In this document: piece after piece, positions 8,562 through 16,744 of the stretch
Position numbering within the stretch: position 1 is the first letter of the stretch
Layout of the letters: each line of letters starts with the position of its first letter
Assembly (NCBI GenBank): GCA_020851795.1
Contig: JADZCA010000048.1
Span: 1 to 64,000 of the forward strand
DNA: 64,000 nucleotides
Reading direction: 5' to 3'
DNA from: Planctomycetota bacterium
GTDB taxonomy: Bacteria; Planctomycetota; PLA2; JAEUHO01
Position numbers and translations under genes: made by a program
The notes under the pieces: generated by a model
Seen by the model: the letters and a program-made list of their open reading frames with translations, nothing else
Databases searched by the model: none
What the model was told of the DNA's origin: nothing

Positions 8562-9752
8562 ATGAAGACCCTCGTCGTGGTCGCCGCCGGCGTCGCCGAC
8601 CGGCCGCAGGAGGAGCTCGGCGGCCGCACGCCGCTCGAGGCGTCCCAGACGCCGGCGCTCGACCGGCTCGCCCGCGACGGGCGCCTCGGCCGCCTCGTGC
8701 CGTGCGCCGAGGACGTGCGCCCCGAGGAGGGCGCGTTCGCGCTCGCCTGCTACGGCCTCGACCCGCAGGCCTACCCCGACGTCGGCGCCACGCTCGACGC
8801 CGCGGCCTTCGACGTCCCCGTGGGCTCCCTCGACCAGGCGTTCCGCCTCTCGCTGGTCACCGCGCACGAGGACACGATCTTCGACCCCACGGCGGGGCAC
8901 GTGTCGCGCGAGGAGGCCCGCATGCTCCTCGCCTCGCTCTCCGAGGGCGTCGGCGACGCGGACCTGCTCTTCCTCCCCGGCGACGGCTGGCGCAACCTCC
9001 TCGTCTGGCGCGGGGCGCGCGACGTCCGCGTGCGCACGCTGCCGCCCTACGAGGTCGTCGGGCGCAGCGTCGCGGCGGCGATGCCGCGGGGCACCGGCAC
9101 CGCGCGCCTCGTCGCGGCCGTCAGCAAGAGCGGCGACCTCCTGCCCCGCCACGACGTCAACGAGTGCCGCGCCGACCTCGGCGAGAACCCCGCGACGCTC
9201 GCGTGGGCGTGGGGGCCCGGCGTCGCGACGCCGCTCCCGGCGTTCTCCGAGCGGACCGGGCTGCGTGCCGCGGTCGTCGGCGTGGACCCGACCTTCGTCG
9301 GCGCGGGCAAGCTGCAGGGGCTGCGCGTCGTGCGGCCCGAGGGCGCGACGGGCACGGTCGCCACGGCCTACCGCAGCAAGCTCGACGCGGCCCTCGCGGC
9401 GCTCGAGCAGGAGGACGTGGTCTTCGTCCACGTCGGCGCCGCGGCGGAGGCGTCGCACTCGCGCGACTTCGTCGCCAAGGTCGAGTCCCTCGAGCGGCTC
9501 GACGCGTCGATCGTGGGCCCCGCGCTGCGCGAGGCCGAGCGCCGGTCCGACCTGCGGCTGCTGGTCGTGGCGGGGGAGGCCGTCGCGTGCGACTCGGGCC
9601 GCCACCTCCACGACCCCGTCCCCTTCGCGATGTACGGCGCGGGCGTGCGCAGCCACCGGGGCGACGCGTTCACCGAGGTCGCGGCGCGCGACGGGGGCTT
9701 CCTCGTCGAGCGTGCGCACGAGCTGCTCGACTTCGTCCTCCACACGGCGTGA
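8562..9752 (+). CDS. Archaeal-type phosphoglycerate mutase homologue, probably inactive
   Basis: 396 residues, full length for the ApgM (2,3-BPG-independent) family of the alkaline-phosphatase superfamily. The fold markers are clear: GGRTPLEASQTPALDRLA, YGLDP, DPTAGHVS, the VGVDPTFVGAGKLQGL block and HDPVPFAMYG. The catalytic residues are not. The first metal Asp of the DGLGD motif is Ala9, the nucleophilic Ser of the PGSDTAHL motif aligns with Glu56, the TGDH metal pair is Glu339-Ala340, and the Asp of the TDEAGH motif is Ala. It is likely a pseudoenzyme with a binding or regulatory role. It is coupled to the PPC-domain gene upstream. Confidence 0.85.
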   Translation: MKTLVVVAAGVADRPQEELGGRTPLEASQTPALDRLARDGRLGRLVPCAEDVRPEEGAFALACYGLDPQAYPDVGATLDAAAFDVPVGSLDQAFRLSLVTAHEDTIFDPTAGHVSREEARMLLASLSEGVGDADLLFLPGDGWRNLLVWRGARDVRVRTLPPYEVVGRSVAAAMPRGTGTARLVAAVSKSGDLLPRHDVNECRADLGENPATLAWAWGPGVATPLPAFSERTGLRAAVVGVDPTFVGAGKLQGLRVVRPEGATGTVATAYRSKLDAALAALEQEDVVFVHVGAAAEASHSRDFVAKVESLERLDASIVGPALREAERRSDLRLLVVAGEAVACDSGRHLHDPVPFAMYGAGVRSHRGDAFTEVAARDGGFLVERAHELLDFVLHTA

Positions 9753-9785
9753 ACGGGGCCCGTGCGCGCGGGCGGGGCCGCCCGG

Positions 9786-9791
9786 TACGAT
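9786..9791 (+). promoter_or_regulatory. -10 box TACGAT of the RCK-domain gene
   Basis: The box ends seven bases before the GTG at 9799 and no Shine-Dalgarno sequence is present, so the mRNA is probably leaderless. Confidence 0.45.
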
Positions 9792-9798
9792 CGGGTGC

Positions 9799-10602
9799 GT
9801 GCCCGCCGCCCGCCCCCGAGCCTCTGCCGTCCGCGTCGCGGCGCTCTACGTCGGGGCGCTCGTCGTCGAGTTCCGCGGGACGCTGCTGACCGCGCTCGCC
9901 GCGGTCGCGCTGGGGGCGGCGGCGTTCCTCGCCACGCCGCTCGCGACGCTCGGCGGCCGGACGCCCTCGCTCCACCAGGCGGCGTTCGCCGCGTGGATGG
10001 CGCTGTTCGGGCAGATCGTCCACAACCCGCCCGACACCGTGCTGCTCGAGGTGCTCCACGCCGTCTACCCCGTGGTCGGCTTCGTGGTGCTCGGCGAGGG
10101 CCTCGTGCGCTTCGCGCTCCTCATGACCTCCCGCCGCCGCGGCGAGCGGGCCTGGATCCGAGTCATGGCCTCCACCCATCGCGACCACGTCGTCGTCTGC
10201 GGCGTCGGCCACCTCGGCCTGCGCGTCGTCGAGGAGCTGTGCCGCCGCGGCGACGCGGTCGTCGTCGTCGAGCGCGACCCGACGGCGAGGTTCCTCCCCG
10301 CGGTGCGGGCCCTCGGCGTGCCCGCCCTCGTCGCCGACATGCGCGACGACTCGGTGCTCCGCGACGCCGGCGTCGAGCGGGCGCGCGCGGTCGTCGTCGC
10401 GACCAACGACGACATGGGCAACCTCGAGGTCGCCCTCGACGCCCGTCGCATGAACCCGAAGGTGCAGGTCCTCGTGCGCTTCTACGACCAGGCGATCGCC
10501 GCGAAGATCCGCGCCGCGTTCGGTTTCGACGACGCGTTCTCCTCGGCCGCGCTGGCCGCGCCGACCATCGCCGACCGCGTCCGCCCCGCCGCCGCGGGCT
10601 GA
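9799..10602 (+). CDS. Two-helix membrane protein with TrkA-N (RCK) domain
   Basis: 267 residues. Two or three hydrophobic segments (about residues 10-50 and 75-105) are followed by a Rossmann RCK/TrkA-N domain beginning HVVVCGVGHLGLRVVEEL, with the GxGxxG nucleotide site, an acidic VVVVERD strand end, and DMRDDSVLRDAGVERARAVVVATNDD. The layout matches ligand-gated K+ channels of the Kch/MthK type. However, the segment between the helices (WMALFGQIVHNPPDTVL) has no TVGYG selectivity filter. It may therefore be a non-selective or non-conducting derivative. The C-terminal TrkA-C domain is absent. Confidence 0.85.
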   Translation: MPAARPRASAVRVAALYVGALVVEFRGTLLTALAAVALGAAAFLATPLATLGGRTPSLHQAAFAAWMALFGQIVHNPPDTVLLEVLHAVYPVVGFVVLGEGLVRFALLMTSRRRGERAWIRVMASTHRDHVVVCGVGHLGLRVVEELCRRGDAVVVVERDPTARFLPAVRALGVPALVADMRDDSVLRDAGVERARAVVVATNDDMGNLEVALDARRMNPKVQVLVRFYDQAIAAKIRAAFGFDDAFSSAALAAPTIADRVRPAAAG

Positions 10603-10632
10603 CCGGCGCCGACCCGCCCCGCGCCCCGGCGC

Positions 10633-11028
10633 TCAGGGCACGTAGTGCGTGACCTCGCGGCCGAGCACGTAGACCGCCACCTCGGCGGGGATCCCCTTCG
10701 ACGCCCGCTCGACGATGTCGGAGGTGCGGCGCGCGACGCGCGACGCGGTCGCCTTGCCGCTGCCGTCGCGCATGTGGATGTCCACGCGGAAGCGCTCGTC
10801 GGTCGGGCGCCAGTTGAACATCGTGATCCCCTCGTAGAGCTCCTCGTCGAGCAGCGCCTCGTGGCAGAGCCCGCGCAGCCGCTCGACCTCCTCCTGGGGA
10901 GGCGTCGGGTGGTCCTCGTGGTCGAGGATGCGCTTCTCGGCGAGGAAGTGCCACGCGGCGCCGCCGAAGCCGAGGACGCCGACGAACATCGCGAGGGTGG
11001 CGAGGGGGTTCTTGCGACGGGGTGCCAT
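10633..11028 (-). CDS. Small single-helix membrane protein, unknown
   Basis: 131 residues. A short basic N-terminus (MAPRRKN) leads into one hydrophobic helix (about 8-27), so it is an inner-membrane anchor or uncleaved signal. The soluble part contains LRGLCHEALLDEELYEGITM, a WRP(T)DERFRVDIHM strand and the ending VAVYVLGREVTHYVP. I recognise no family. It is convergent with the RCK-domain gene and divergent from the flavoprotein gene. Confidence 0.65.
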   Translation of the reverse strand: MAPRRKNPLATLAMFVGVLGFGGAAWHFLAEKRILDHEDHPTPPQEEVERLRGLCHEALLDEELYEGITMFNWRPTDERFRVDIHMRDGSGKATASRVARRTSDIVERASKGIPAEVAVYVLGREVTHYVP

Positions 11029-11167
11029 GGTCGTCAGGGACGGGGGACGCCCTCCTTTCGGCGGGAGACGCCCCGCGGCTGAAGCGCGCGCCCCCTCCCC
11101 CGGGTGGGCGGCGGGGGCGGCGCGACGGCGCGTTGCCGGGGGCGGGCCGCCGTGGTGGCGTGGGCGG

Positions 11168-12445
11168 GTGACCGACCCCGAGGCCGCCCCCGTCGCCGTC
11201 GCCCCGCTCCCCGCGGGACCCTTCGACGTCGTGGTGGTGGGGGCGGGCGCCGCCGGGCTGTGGTGCGCGGGCACCGCGGCGCTGCGCGGGAGGCGGGTCC
11301 TGCTCCTCGAGAAGAACCGCCGCCCGGGTGTCAAGGTGCTCGCGAGCGGGGGCGGCCACTGCAACGTGACCACGACGCTCGAGGGCCCGGCGCTGCTCGA
11401 CGCGTTCGGCCGCGAGCAGGGCCGCTTCCTCGCCGCCTCGATGCGACGGCTCCCGCCGTCGGAGCTGCGCCGCCGCCTCGACGCGCTCGGCGTGGCGACC
11501 GACGTCGAGCCCGCGCTCGAGAAGGTGTGGCCCCTGTCCCGGCGCGCGCGCGACGTGGCCGACGCGCTCGTCGCGCGCGCCGTGCGGGCGGGCGCGCGGC
11601 TCGAGACGGCGACGCCGGTCGTGGACGTGGCCCGCGACGGCGCGGCGCTGCGCGTGCGCACGCCGCGGGGCGACGTGGTCGCGCCGTCGGTCGTGCTCGC
11701 GGTGGGGGGGTGCTCCTACCCGAAGACGGGCACGACGGGCGACGGGTACGCGTTCGCGCAGGCGCTCGGGCACACGGTCGTGCGCTGCGTGCCCGCGCTC
11801 GTGCCGCTCGTCGTCGAGACGCCGTGGGTCCGCGCGCTCGCGGGGATCGCGCTCGGCGACGCGCGCGTCACCGTGGTCCGCGACGGCAAGCTGCTCGCCG
11901 ACCGACGCCGTCCGACGTTGTTCACGCACACGGGGCTCTCGGGGCCGGGCCCGATGGACGTGTCGCGGTGGTTCGAGGTGCTCCCGCCCTGGCACCGGCC
12001 CACGCTCGCGATCGACCTGCTCCCCGCCCGCGGCGAGGAGGACGTGCGGCGTGCGTTGCTCGACGCGATCACGCGCGCGCCGGCGGAGCGCGTCGCGCGG
12101 CTGCTGCCGGGCGCGCTCCCCGCGCGCCTCGCCGAGGGGCTGTGCACGCACGTCGGGGTCGATCCCGAGCGGCGTGCGGCGGAGACCTCCAAGGCCGACC
12201 GGCACGCGCTCGTGCAGGCGCTCAAGCGGCTGACGCTGCCCGTGGCGGGCACGCGCGGCTTCGACTTCGCGGAGGTGACCGCGGGCGGCGTCGCGCTCCC
12301 CGAGGTGGAGCCGACGACGATGGCCTCGCGGCTCGTCCCGGGCCTCTCGGTGGTCGGCGAGCTCCTCGACGTGGACGGCCCGATCGGCGGCTTCAACTTC
12401 CAGGCCGCCTTCGCCACCGGCGAGGCGGCCGGCCTCGCGGTGTAG
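11168..12445 (+). CDS. HI0933/YhiN-family FAD-dependent oxidoreductase
   Basis: 425 residues. The N-terminal FAD site is VVVGAGAAGLWCAGTAA, followed by LLLEKNRRPGVKVLASGGGHCN, the hallmark of the HI0933-like flavoprotein family (BaiN/YhiN). The middle has AVGGCSYPKTGTTGDGYAFA; later come FTHTGLSGPGPMDVSR and the C-terminal VVGELLDVDGPIGGFNFQ. These enzymes are NAD(P)H-linked flavoproteins, mostly without a proven substrate. The GTG at 11168 gives about 17 residues before the first strand. Confidence 0.88.
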   Translation: MTDPEAAPVAVAPLPAGPFDVVVVGAGAAGLWCAGTAALRGRRVLLLEKNRRPGVKVLASGGGHCNVTTTLEGPALLDAFGREQGRFLAASMRRLPPSELRRRLDALGVATDVEPALEKVWPLSRRARDVADALVARAVRAGARLETATPVVDVARDGAALRVRTPRGDVVAPSVVLAVGGCSYPKTGTTGDGYAFAQALGHTVVRCVPALVPLVVETPWVRALAGIALGDARVTVVRDGKLLADRRRPTLFTHTGLSGPGPMDVSRWFEVLPPWHRPTLAIDLLPARGEEDVRRALLDAITRAPAERVARLLPGALPARLAEGLCTHVGVDPERRAAETSKADRHALVQALKRLTLPVAGTRGFDFAEVTAGGVALPEVEPTTMASRLVPGLSVVGELLDVDGPIGGFNFQAAFATGEAAGLAV

Positions 12446-12617
12446 GAGCCCGTCGCGAGCGTCGCCCGACAGGAGGCACGCTCCCGGGGACCGGCCCCTC
12501 AACCGCGGGGGCGCATCGGCCGGCCCCGATCGCCGCCGGGTCCGTCGGCGATTCGACGCGCGTCGCCACGCCTCCACGGTGCCGGCCGCCGTCGGGAGGA
12601 TGCGCTCGCGAGGACTG

Positions 12618-13100
12618 CTACCCCAGCGCGCGGAGGCAGCACTGCTTGTACTTGCGGCCGCTGCCGCAAGGGCAGGGGTCGTTGCGGCCGACCTTCGCGG
12701 CGGGGCGCGTGATCGTGGCGGGACGGCCCGCGGCGCGGTCGCGGAACGGGCCGGCGATCGCGCGCACGTGCGCCGCCAGCGTGCGGCCGTCGGCGAGCCG
12801 CCCCACGTCCTCGAGGTCGGCGAGGAACGCCGCGACGAGGTCGGGCACCGCCGCCATCGCCGTCGGCGGCAGCGAGAGCCCCGCGACGTGGTCGAGCAGC
12901 GCGTGGGAGATCGCCCCCTCGGACAGCTCGCTCGGCCCGCGCGCGTCGCAGGCCACCTCGAGGAAGGTCGAGAGCACCGTCGCCGCCGCCTCGCCGACGC
13001 GCCCGGCCGGTGCCGCCGCCGCGGGTCGGTCGAAGAAGTCGGAGACCCAGAGGTCGATCGTCTCGCGGACGGGAGCGGGCAGGTCGCCGTGGGAGTGCAC
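12618..13100 (-). CDS. SEC-C zinc-motif protein
   Basis: 160 residues ending in a SEC-C motif, [18 protein letters not shown], the zinc-binding tail found at the end of SecA and of many stand-alone proteins. The rest is helical with no other recognised domain. SEC-C tails can contact ribosomes or SecB, so a role at the protein-export or translation interface is possible but unproven. GTG at 13100; TACAAC six bases upstream suggests a leaderless message. Confidence 0.8.
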   Translation of the reverse strand: MHSHGDLPAPVRETIDLWVSDFFDRPAAAAPAGRVGEAAATVLSTFLEVACDARGPSELSEGAISHALLDHVAGLSLPPTAMAAVPDLVAAFLADLEDVGRLADGRTLAAHVRAIAGPFRDRAAGRPATITRPAAKVGRNDPCPCGSGRKYKQCCLRALG

Positions 13101-13106
13101 GGCGTC

Positions 13107-13112
13107 GTTGTA
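13107..13112 (-). promoter_or_regulatory. -10 box TACAAC of the SEC-C gene
   Basis: The box ends six bases before the GTG at 13100; no Shine-Dalgarno sequence is seen. Confidence 0.35.
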
Positions 13113-13278
13113 CCCGCGACCGCACGGGCCCCGCTCGTTCGTCGGGATCGCGACCGCCCTCGCGCCGGGACGGCCGCGCGCCCGCGGACGGCGCGGATCG
13201 GAGACGGTCCCCTCCTCCTCCGCGCCGTAGGAGCCCGTCCCGGGAGCGCGCCTCCCTGCGGCTCGTGCCCGCGGCGGC

Positions 13279-14151
13279 CTAGCGTCCGCCGACGCGGGTG
13301 TACTCGACGCGGGTGACCTCGGGCCGCACGAGCACCGACTCGGTGCGGCGGCCGACCTCGCGGCGCTCCATGCGCGAGCCGACCTCGACGGTCTCGCGGC
13401 GCGTGCCGACGACGACGGTCTCGAGGCGCTCGCCGACGACCACGGGCACGAAGCGGCACGCGACCGCGTCCCACCGCTCCTCGACCAGCGGCAGCGCGAC
13501 CGTCTGCGTCACCGGCACTTCGCGCTCCATGGTCACCGGTACGCGCACGTCCTCGTACACCGCCACCTCGCGCAGCTCGTACACGGCCGGCTCCACGACC
13601 GTGCGCGGCACCCAGCAGGCCGTCGGCGCGGGCGCGGCCACGCTCGGAGGCGGCGCGACGGGCGCCGACGGCGCGCCCTCGTCGTCGGCCGGCATCGGCG
13701 GGAGCGGCGTCTCCTCGGGCGCGAGCGCCGGCGCGGGCGTCGTCGGCGCCGGGTACGGCGCCGGGTCGAAGGCGTGCGGCGCGGGCGGCGCGGGCGGCGC
13801 GAAGCCGGGCGCGCCCGTCGGGGCGGGGGCCGGCGCGAACGGCGCCGGGCCGACGGGGCCTACGGCCATCGGCATCGGGGGCGGCGGGGGCGGTGCGTAC
13901 ACGACGCGGGGCGGCGGCGGAGGCGGCGGCGGGCGCGACGTCGCGGCGAGGATCAGCCCCACGAGGTCGATCCCCACGCTCACCCCGACGGCCCACCCGC
14001 TGTCGCTGCCGCCGTGGCCGTAGGAGCCGTGGCGCGACGACGAGCGCGGCGCGTACGGCGAGCGACCACCGTGGCGGGGCCCGGCCCACGCCGGGGCCGC
14101 GCTCGCGCCGAGCGCAGCGAGGAGGGCGAGGGCGGTCGAGGCGCGACGCAT
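13279..14151 (-). CDS. Secreted proline-rich protein with VxVGxRxE beta repeats (paralogue A)
   Basis: 290 residues. There is a signal peptide ([17 protein letters not shown]), then a Gly/Ser/His-rich stretch, a hydrophobic strand and a long Pro/Ala-rich linker (about 75-180). The C-terminal 110 residues are short beta strands spaced 10-13 residues apart, such as [20 protein letters not shown] and [20 protein letters not shown]. The same repeat type fills the neighbouring gene at 14267-15115. It is probably exported to the periplasm or cell surface. I know no named family for it. An open SD is not evident at the ATG 14151. Confidence 0.7.
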   Translation of the reverse strand: MRRASTALALLAALGASAAPAWAGPRHGGRSPYAPRSSSRHGSYGHGGSDSGWAVGVSVGIDLVGLILAATSRPPPPPPPPRVVYAPPPPPPMPMAVGPVGPAPFAPAPAPTGAPGFAPPAPPAPHAFDPAPYPAPTTPAPALAPEETPLPPMPADDEGAPSAPVAPPPSVAAPAPTACWVPRTVVEPAVYELREVAVYEDVRVPVTMEREVPVTQTVALPLVEERWDAVACRFVPVVVGERLETVVVGTRRETVEVGSRMERREVGRRTESVLVRPEVTRVEYTRVGGR

Positions 14152-14266
14152 CGAAGACCTCCGCGGGGCCGGCTCCCATTGAACCACCGCCCGCCGGCGT
14201 GGGCGCGCATCGAGGCCGCGCGCCGTCCCCGGGCGCTCCGGGCACGGCGCGCGGCGGACGGATCGG

Positions 14267-15115
14267 TCAGCGTCGCGCGCCCGCCGGGCCCGGGCCGCGG
14301 CGGCCGGCCTCGCGCGGGGCGTGGGTCGAGGCGTGGGGCGCGGACGCCCTCGCGACCTCGGCGCGGTACTCCTCGAAGGTCATCACCTCGCCCTCGAAGC
14401 CCCCCGCGTGGGCGCGGTCGGCGACGCAGGTCACGAAGCGCCCCGGCACGTGCTCGACGCGGGTCACGGGCCGGCACACCTCGGCCCGCACGAGGACGCG
14501 CTCGTGGCGCTCCGACACCTGGACGCGCTCGGTGCGGTGCCCCACGACGACGCGCTCGCGCCGCTCGCCGGCGCGCACGCGCTCCTCGCGCTCGCCGACG
14601 ACTACCGTCTCGGTGCGCTCGCCGACCCGGACGTTGCGCACGCGCCCGGTGCGCGGGTCCACCACGCGCTCGAACAGCGGCACCGTCCGGGTCTCGGTCA
14701 CGGGCACGCGCACGGTGCGGAACACCGGCACGACGACCTCGTCGTAGACGGGCACCTCGACCGTGTCGTAGACGGGGACGCAGCGGTCCTCGTAGACGGC
14801 GGGCTCGCAGACCACGTCCTCGACGACGACGTCGTAGCCCGGCACCCAGCGGCGGTGCTCGACGACGGGCGGCGGCGGGAAGCCCGGCCGGCCCCACGGC
14901 GCGTACGGCGCGGGCTCGGCGAGCACGCGCGGTTCGCGCGGGGCCGGCGGCCGCGCGACGAAGTCCACGGCGACGAACCCCCGCGAGCTGCGGCCGCCCG
15001 TGTCGAACCGCAGCGCGAAGCGGTCGAGGGTGAAGTCGTCGGCGGACGCGGGCGCGGCCGTCGCCGCGAACCCGAGGACGGACGCGAGGGCGGTGGCGAG
15101 GGCGGTGCGTTGCAT
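14267..15115 (-). CDS. Secreted VxVG beta-repeat protein (paralogue B)
   Basis: 282 residues. A signal peptide (MQRTALATALASVLGFAATA) is cleaved near APASA. A beta-rich N-terminal part (FTLDRFALRFDTG) follows. Then come strands in ladder order: VYDTVEVPVYDEVVVPVF, VRVPVTETRTVPLFE, VGERTETVVVGEREE, RVVVGHRTERVQVSE. Tandem VxVxx(R/E) units suggest an elongated beta stalk or fibre. A C-terminal Cys pair (CRPVTR, CVADRA) could crosslink. It lies 115 bases upstream of paralogue A on the same strand; the two share the repeat and probably arose by duplication. Confidence 0.7.
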   Translation of the reverse strand: MQRTALATALASVLGFAATAAPASADDFTLDRFALRFDTGGRSSRGFVAVDFVARPPAPREPRVLAEPAPYAPWGRPGFPPPPVVEHRRWVPGYDVVVEDVVCEPAVYEDRCVPVYDTVEVPVYDEVVVPVFRTVRVPVTETRTVPLFERVVDPRTGRVRNVRVGERTETVVVGEREERVRAGERRERVVVGHRTERVQVSERHERVLVRAEVCRPVTRVEHVPGRFVTCVADRAHAGGFEGEVMTFEEYRAEVARASAPHASTHAPREAGRRGPGPAGARR

Positions 15116-15418
15116 GGTCGGTCTCCGCGGGCGGGGGCTCCCGCTCGCGACGGACGGGTTCTCACATCCCGTGCCCAACGGTCGGCGTCGCGGCGACGCC
15201 GACGGAAGTCGAGCGGCCACCGCGAGTTGAGACGACGATCGGCGGTCGCGGCGACGACACGGGGCCCGGGGCGTCTCCGGGTGCGGCCACGCGTGTCCTC
15301 GCACGCGGAACACGCGGTCGTCGCGTCCGACGCGCGCCCGGGCCGAATCCGCGCGCCCCGACCGGCGCTCGAATGGCCTCGTCTTATGTGAGTTCGGCCG
15401 GCTAGGCTCCCCGCCGCG
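15116..15418. other. 303-bp divergent intergenic region
   Basis: Lies between paralogue B (minus) and the small unknown gene at 15419 (plus). Apart from the TAGGCT box before 15419, I see no conserved structure, gene or repeat in it. Confidence 0.4.
15403..15408 (+). promoter_or_regulatory. -10 box TAGGCT of the gene at 15419
   Basis: The box ends ten bases before the ATG with only GC-rich sequence between, fitting a leaderless or very short leader. Confidence 0.4.
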
Positions 15419-15847
15419 ATGGACGCGGCGCTCCCCGACCCCGACCGCACGCCGCCGCGCGGCGTGCCGCGCTGGCTGTGGCCGCCGCCGGGCGCGCGCG
15501 TCACGCGCGTCGTGCTGCGCGAGGAGGCGACGGCCACGGGGCCGCGCCACCACGTCGTCGAGGGTGGGACGCCGGGGCGCGAGCACTGGCGGGCGCTGCA
15601 GTGGCTGGTGGGCGAGTACCCGCGCGACGACGCCCCCGAGCCGCCGCCCGCGCTGACCGACGTGCTGCTCGAGATCGCGCGCACCGAGCTGCGCGGGGGG
15701 CGGGTGGGCCACGCGTACGCGATCAACGGGCAGGCGCTCGGCGCACCCGCCAACCGCGCGGCGCGCGGCGTCGTCTGGCGCTTCGCGCTCTCGCTCCTCG
15801 GGCCCACGGCGCCCGACTTCGAGCCCCGCGACGCGATGGACCCGTAG
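15419..15847 (+). CDS. Small protein of unknown function
   Basis: 142 residues, no signal peptide or membrane helix. It contains RWLWPPPGARVTRVVLREE, EHWRALQWLVGEYP and GHAYAINGQALGAPANRAAR. Trp and Pro are frequent and the last residues are acidic. I recognise no family. It is supported as a gene by its own promoter-like box, codon usage like its neighbours, and the hairpin after its end. Confidence 0.55.
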   Translation: MDAALPDPDRTPPRGVPRWLWPPPGARVTRVVLREEATATGPRHHVVEGGTPGREHWRALQWLVGEYPRDDAPEPPPALTDVLLEIARTELRGGRVGHAYAINGQALGAPANRAARGVVWRFALSLLGPTAPDFEPRDAMDP

Positions 15848-15917
15848 GAGACGTCGCGCGTCGCGGTCGGGTGAGGACGCCTGCGCGCTCGCGGGACCGC
15901 GCCTGCGGCGTCCGGCC

Positions 15918-15978
15918 AGCCCGCCGAGTTCACGAAAGACGCCGCCCCGACCTCGTCGGCTCGTGAACTCGGCGGGCT
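15918..15978. terminator. 18-bp inverted repeat between convergent genes
   Basis: The arms 15918-15935 and 15961-15978 are exact complements around a 25-base loop. The structure sits between the end of the 15419 gene and the stop codon of the TSUP gene, so it can fold in both transcripts and probably ends both. No T-runs follow. Confidence 0.5.
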
Positions 15979-16744
15979 ATCGCGAGGCCCAGCGGACGAG
16001 GAGGTAGACGGCCGCGCCGGCGCACGCGACGGCGGTGACGACGCGGATGAGCGCGACGCCGTGGCGGATCGCGGAGCGGGCGCCGAGCGCGCCGCCGACG
16101 ACGTTGGACGCCGCCATCGCGAGCGCCAGCGGCCAGAGCACCGCGCCGCGCGCGACGAACGCGACGAGCGAGCCGGCGTTGGTCAGCGCGTTCACCGCCT
16201 TCGTCGTCCCCGTCGCTTCCAGCGGCGTCAGCGCGAACCAGGTCGAGAAGGTCCAGAAGAGGAACATGCCCGTGCCGGGCCCGATCGCGCCGTCGTAGAG
16301 CGCGACCCCCGCCGCGAAGAGCATCCCGGGCCCCGGCCGCGGCGGGCGGGCCGCGCGCTCGCGCCCCGGACCCAGCGTGCGCCGCACCTGGTCGGCCGCG
16401 AGCGCGAGGAACACGATCGCGAACACCGGCTCGACGTGCGTCGCGTGGCGGCGCACGACCTCGAGGTAGCCGAGGCTTCCCGCGAGCGCCGCCGCGAAGG
16501 CCACGGGCCCGACGAGCGCGACGACCCGCCACCGCACGCTGCCGTGGCGCGCGTAGCGCACGAGCGCCGTCGTGGTGCCGCAGATCGACGAGAGCTTGTT
16601 CGTGCCCGGCGCGAGCCCGGGCCCGACGACGGCGAGCAGCGGCGGCAGCTGGATCAGCCCGCCGCCGCCGGCGATCGCGTCCACGAAGCCGGCGGCGAAC
16701 GCCGCGAGCGACAGGCCGAGGAGGACGGGCAGCTCGACCGTCAC
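15977..16744 (-). CDS. TSUP (TauE/SafE/DUF81) family membrane transporter
   Basis: 255 residues with about eight hydrophobic segments. The family hallmark GFVDAIAGGGGLIQLPPLL is at the N-terminus, with GTNKLSSICGTTTALVRY after it and a second repeat with GPGTGMFLFWTFSTWF and GTTKAVNALTNAGS. TSUP proteins export or import sulfur anions and small organic acids; the substrate here is unknown. The GTG start at 16744 overlaps the stop of the SRPBCC gene (GTGA), so the pair is coupled. Confidence 0.9.
   Translation of the reverse strand: MTVELPVLLGLSLAAFAAGFVDAIAGGGGLIQLPPLLAVVGPGLAPGTNKLSSICGTTTALVRYARHGSVRWRVVALVGPVAFAAALAGSLGYLEVVRRHATHVEPVFAIVFLALAADQVRRTLGPGRERAARPPRPGPGMLFAAGVALYDGAIGPGTGMFLFWTFSTWFALTPLEATGTTKAVNALTNAGSLVAFVARGAVLWPLALAMAASNVVGGALGARSAIRHGVALIRVVTAVACAGAAVYLLVRWASR

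Noticed and set aside
8562..9752. Assembly error explaining the missing catalytic residues
   Set aside because: The frame is uninterrupted and the substitutions are scattered in well-aligned motifs, so real divergence is more likely.
10163..14245. Long minus-strand open frame spanning the RCK, flavoprotein and SEC-C genes
   Set aside because: Shadow frame; the flavoprotein (plus) and SEC-C (minus, other frame) have full family motifs.
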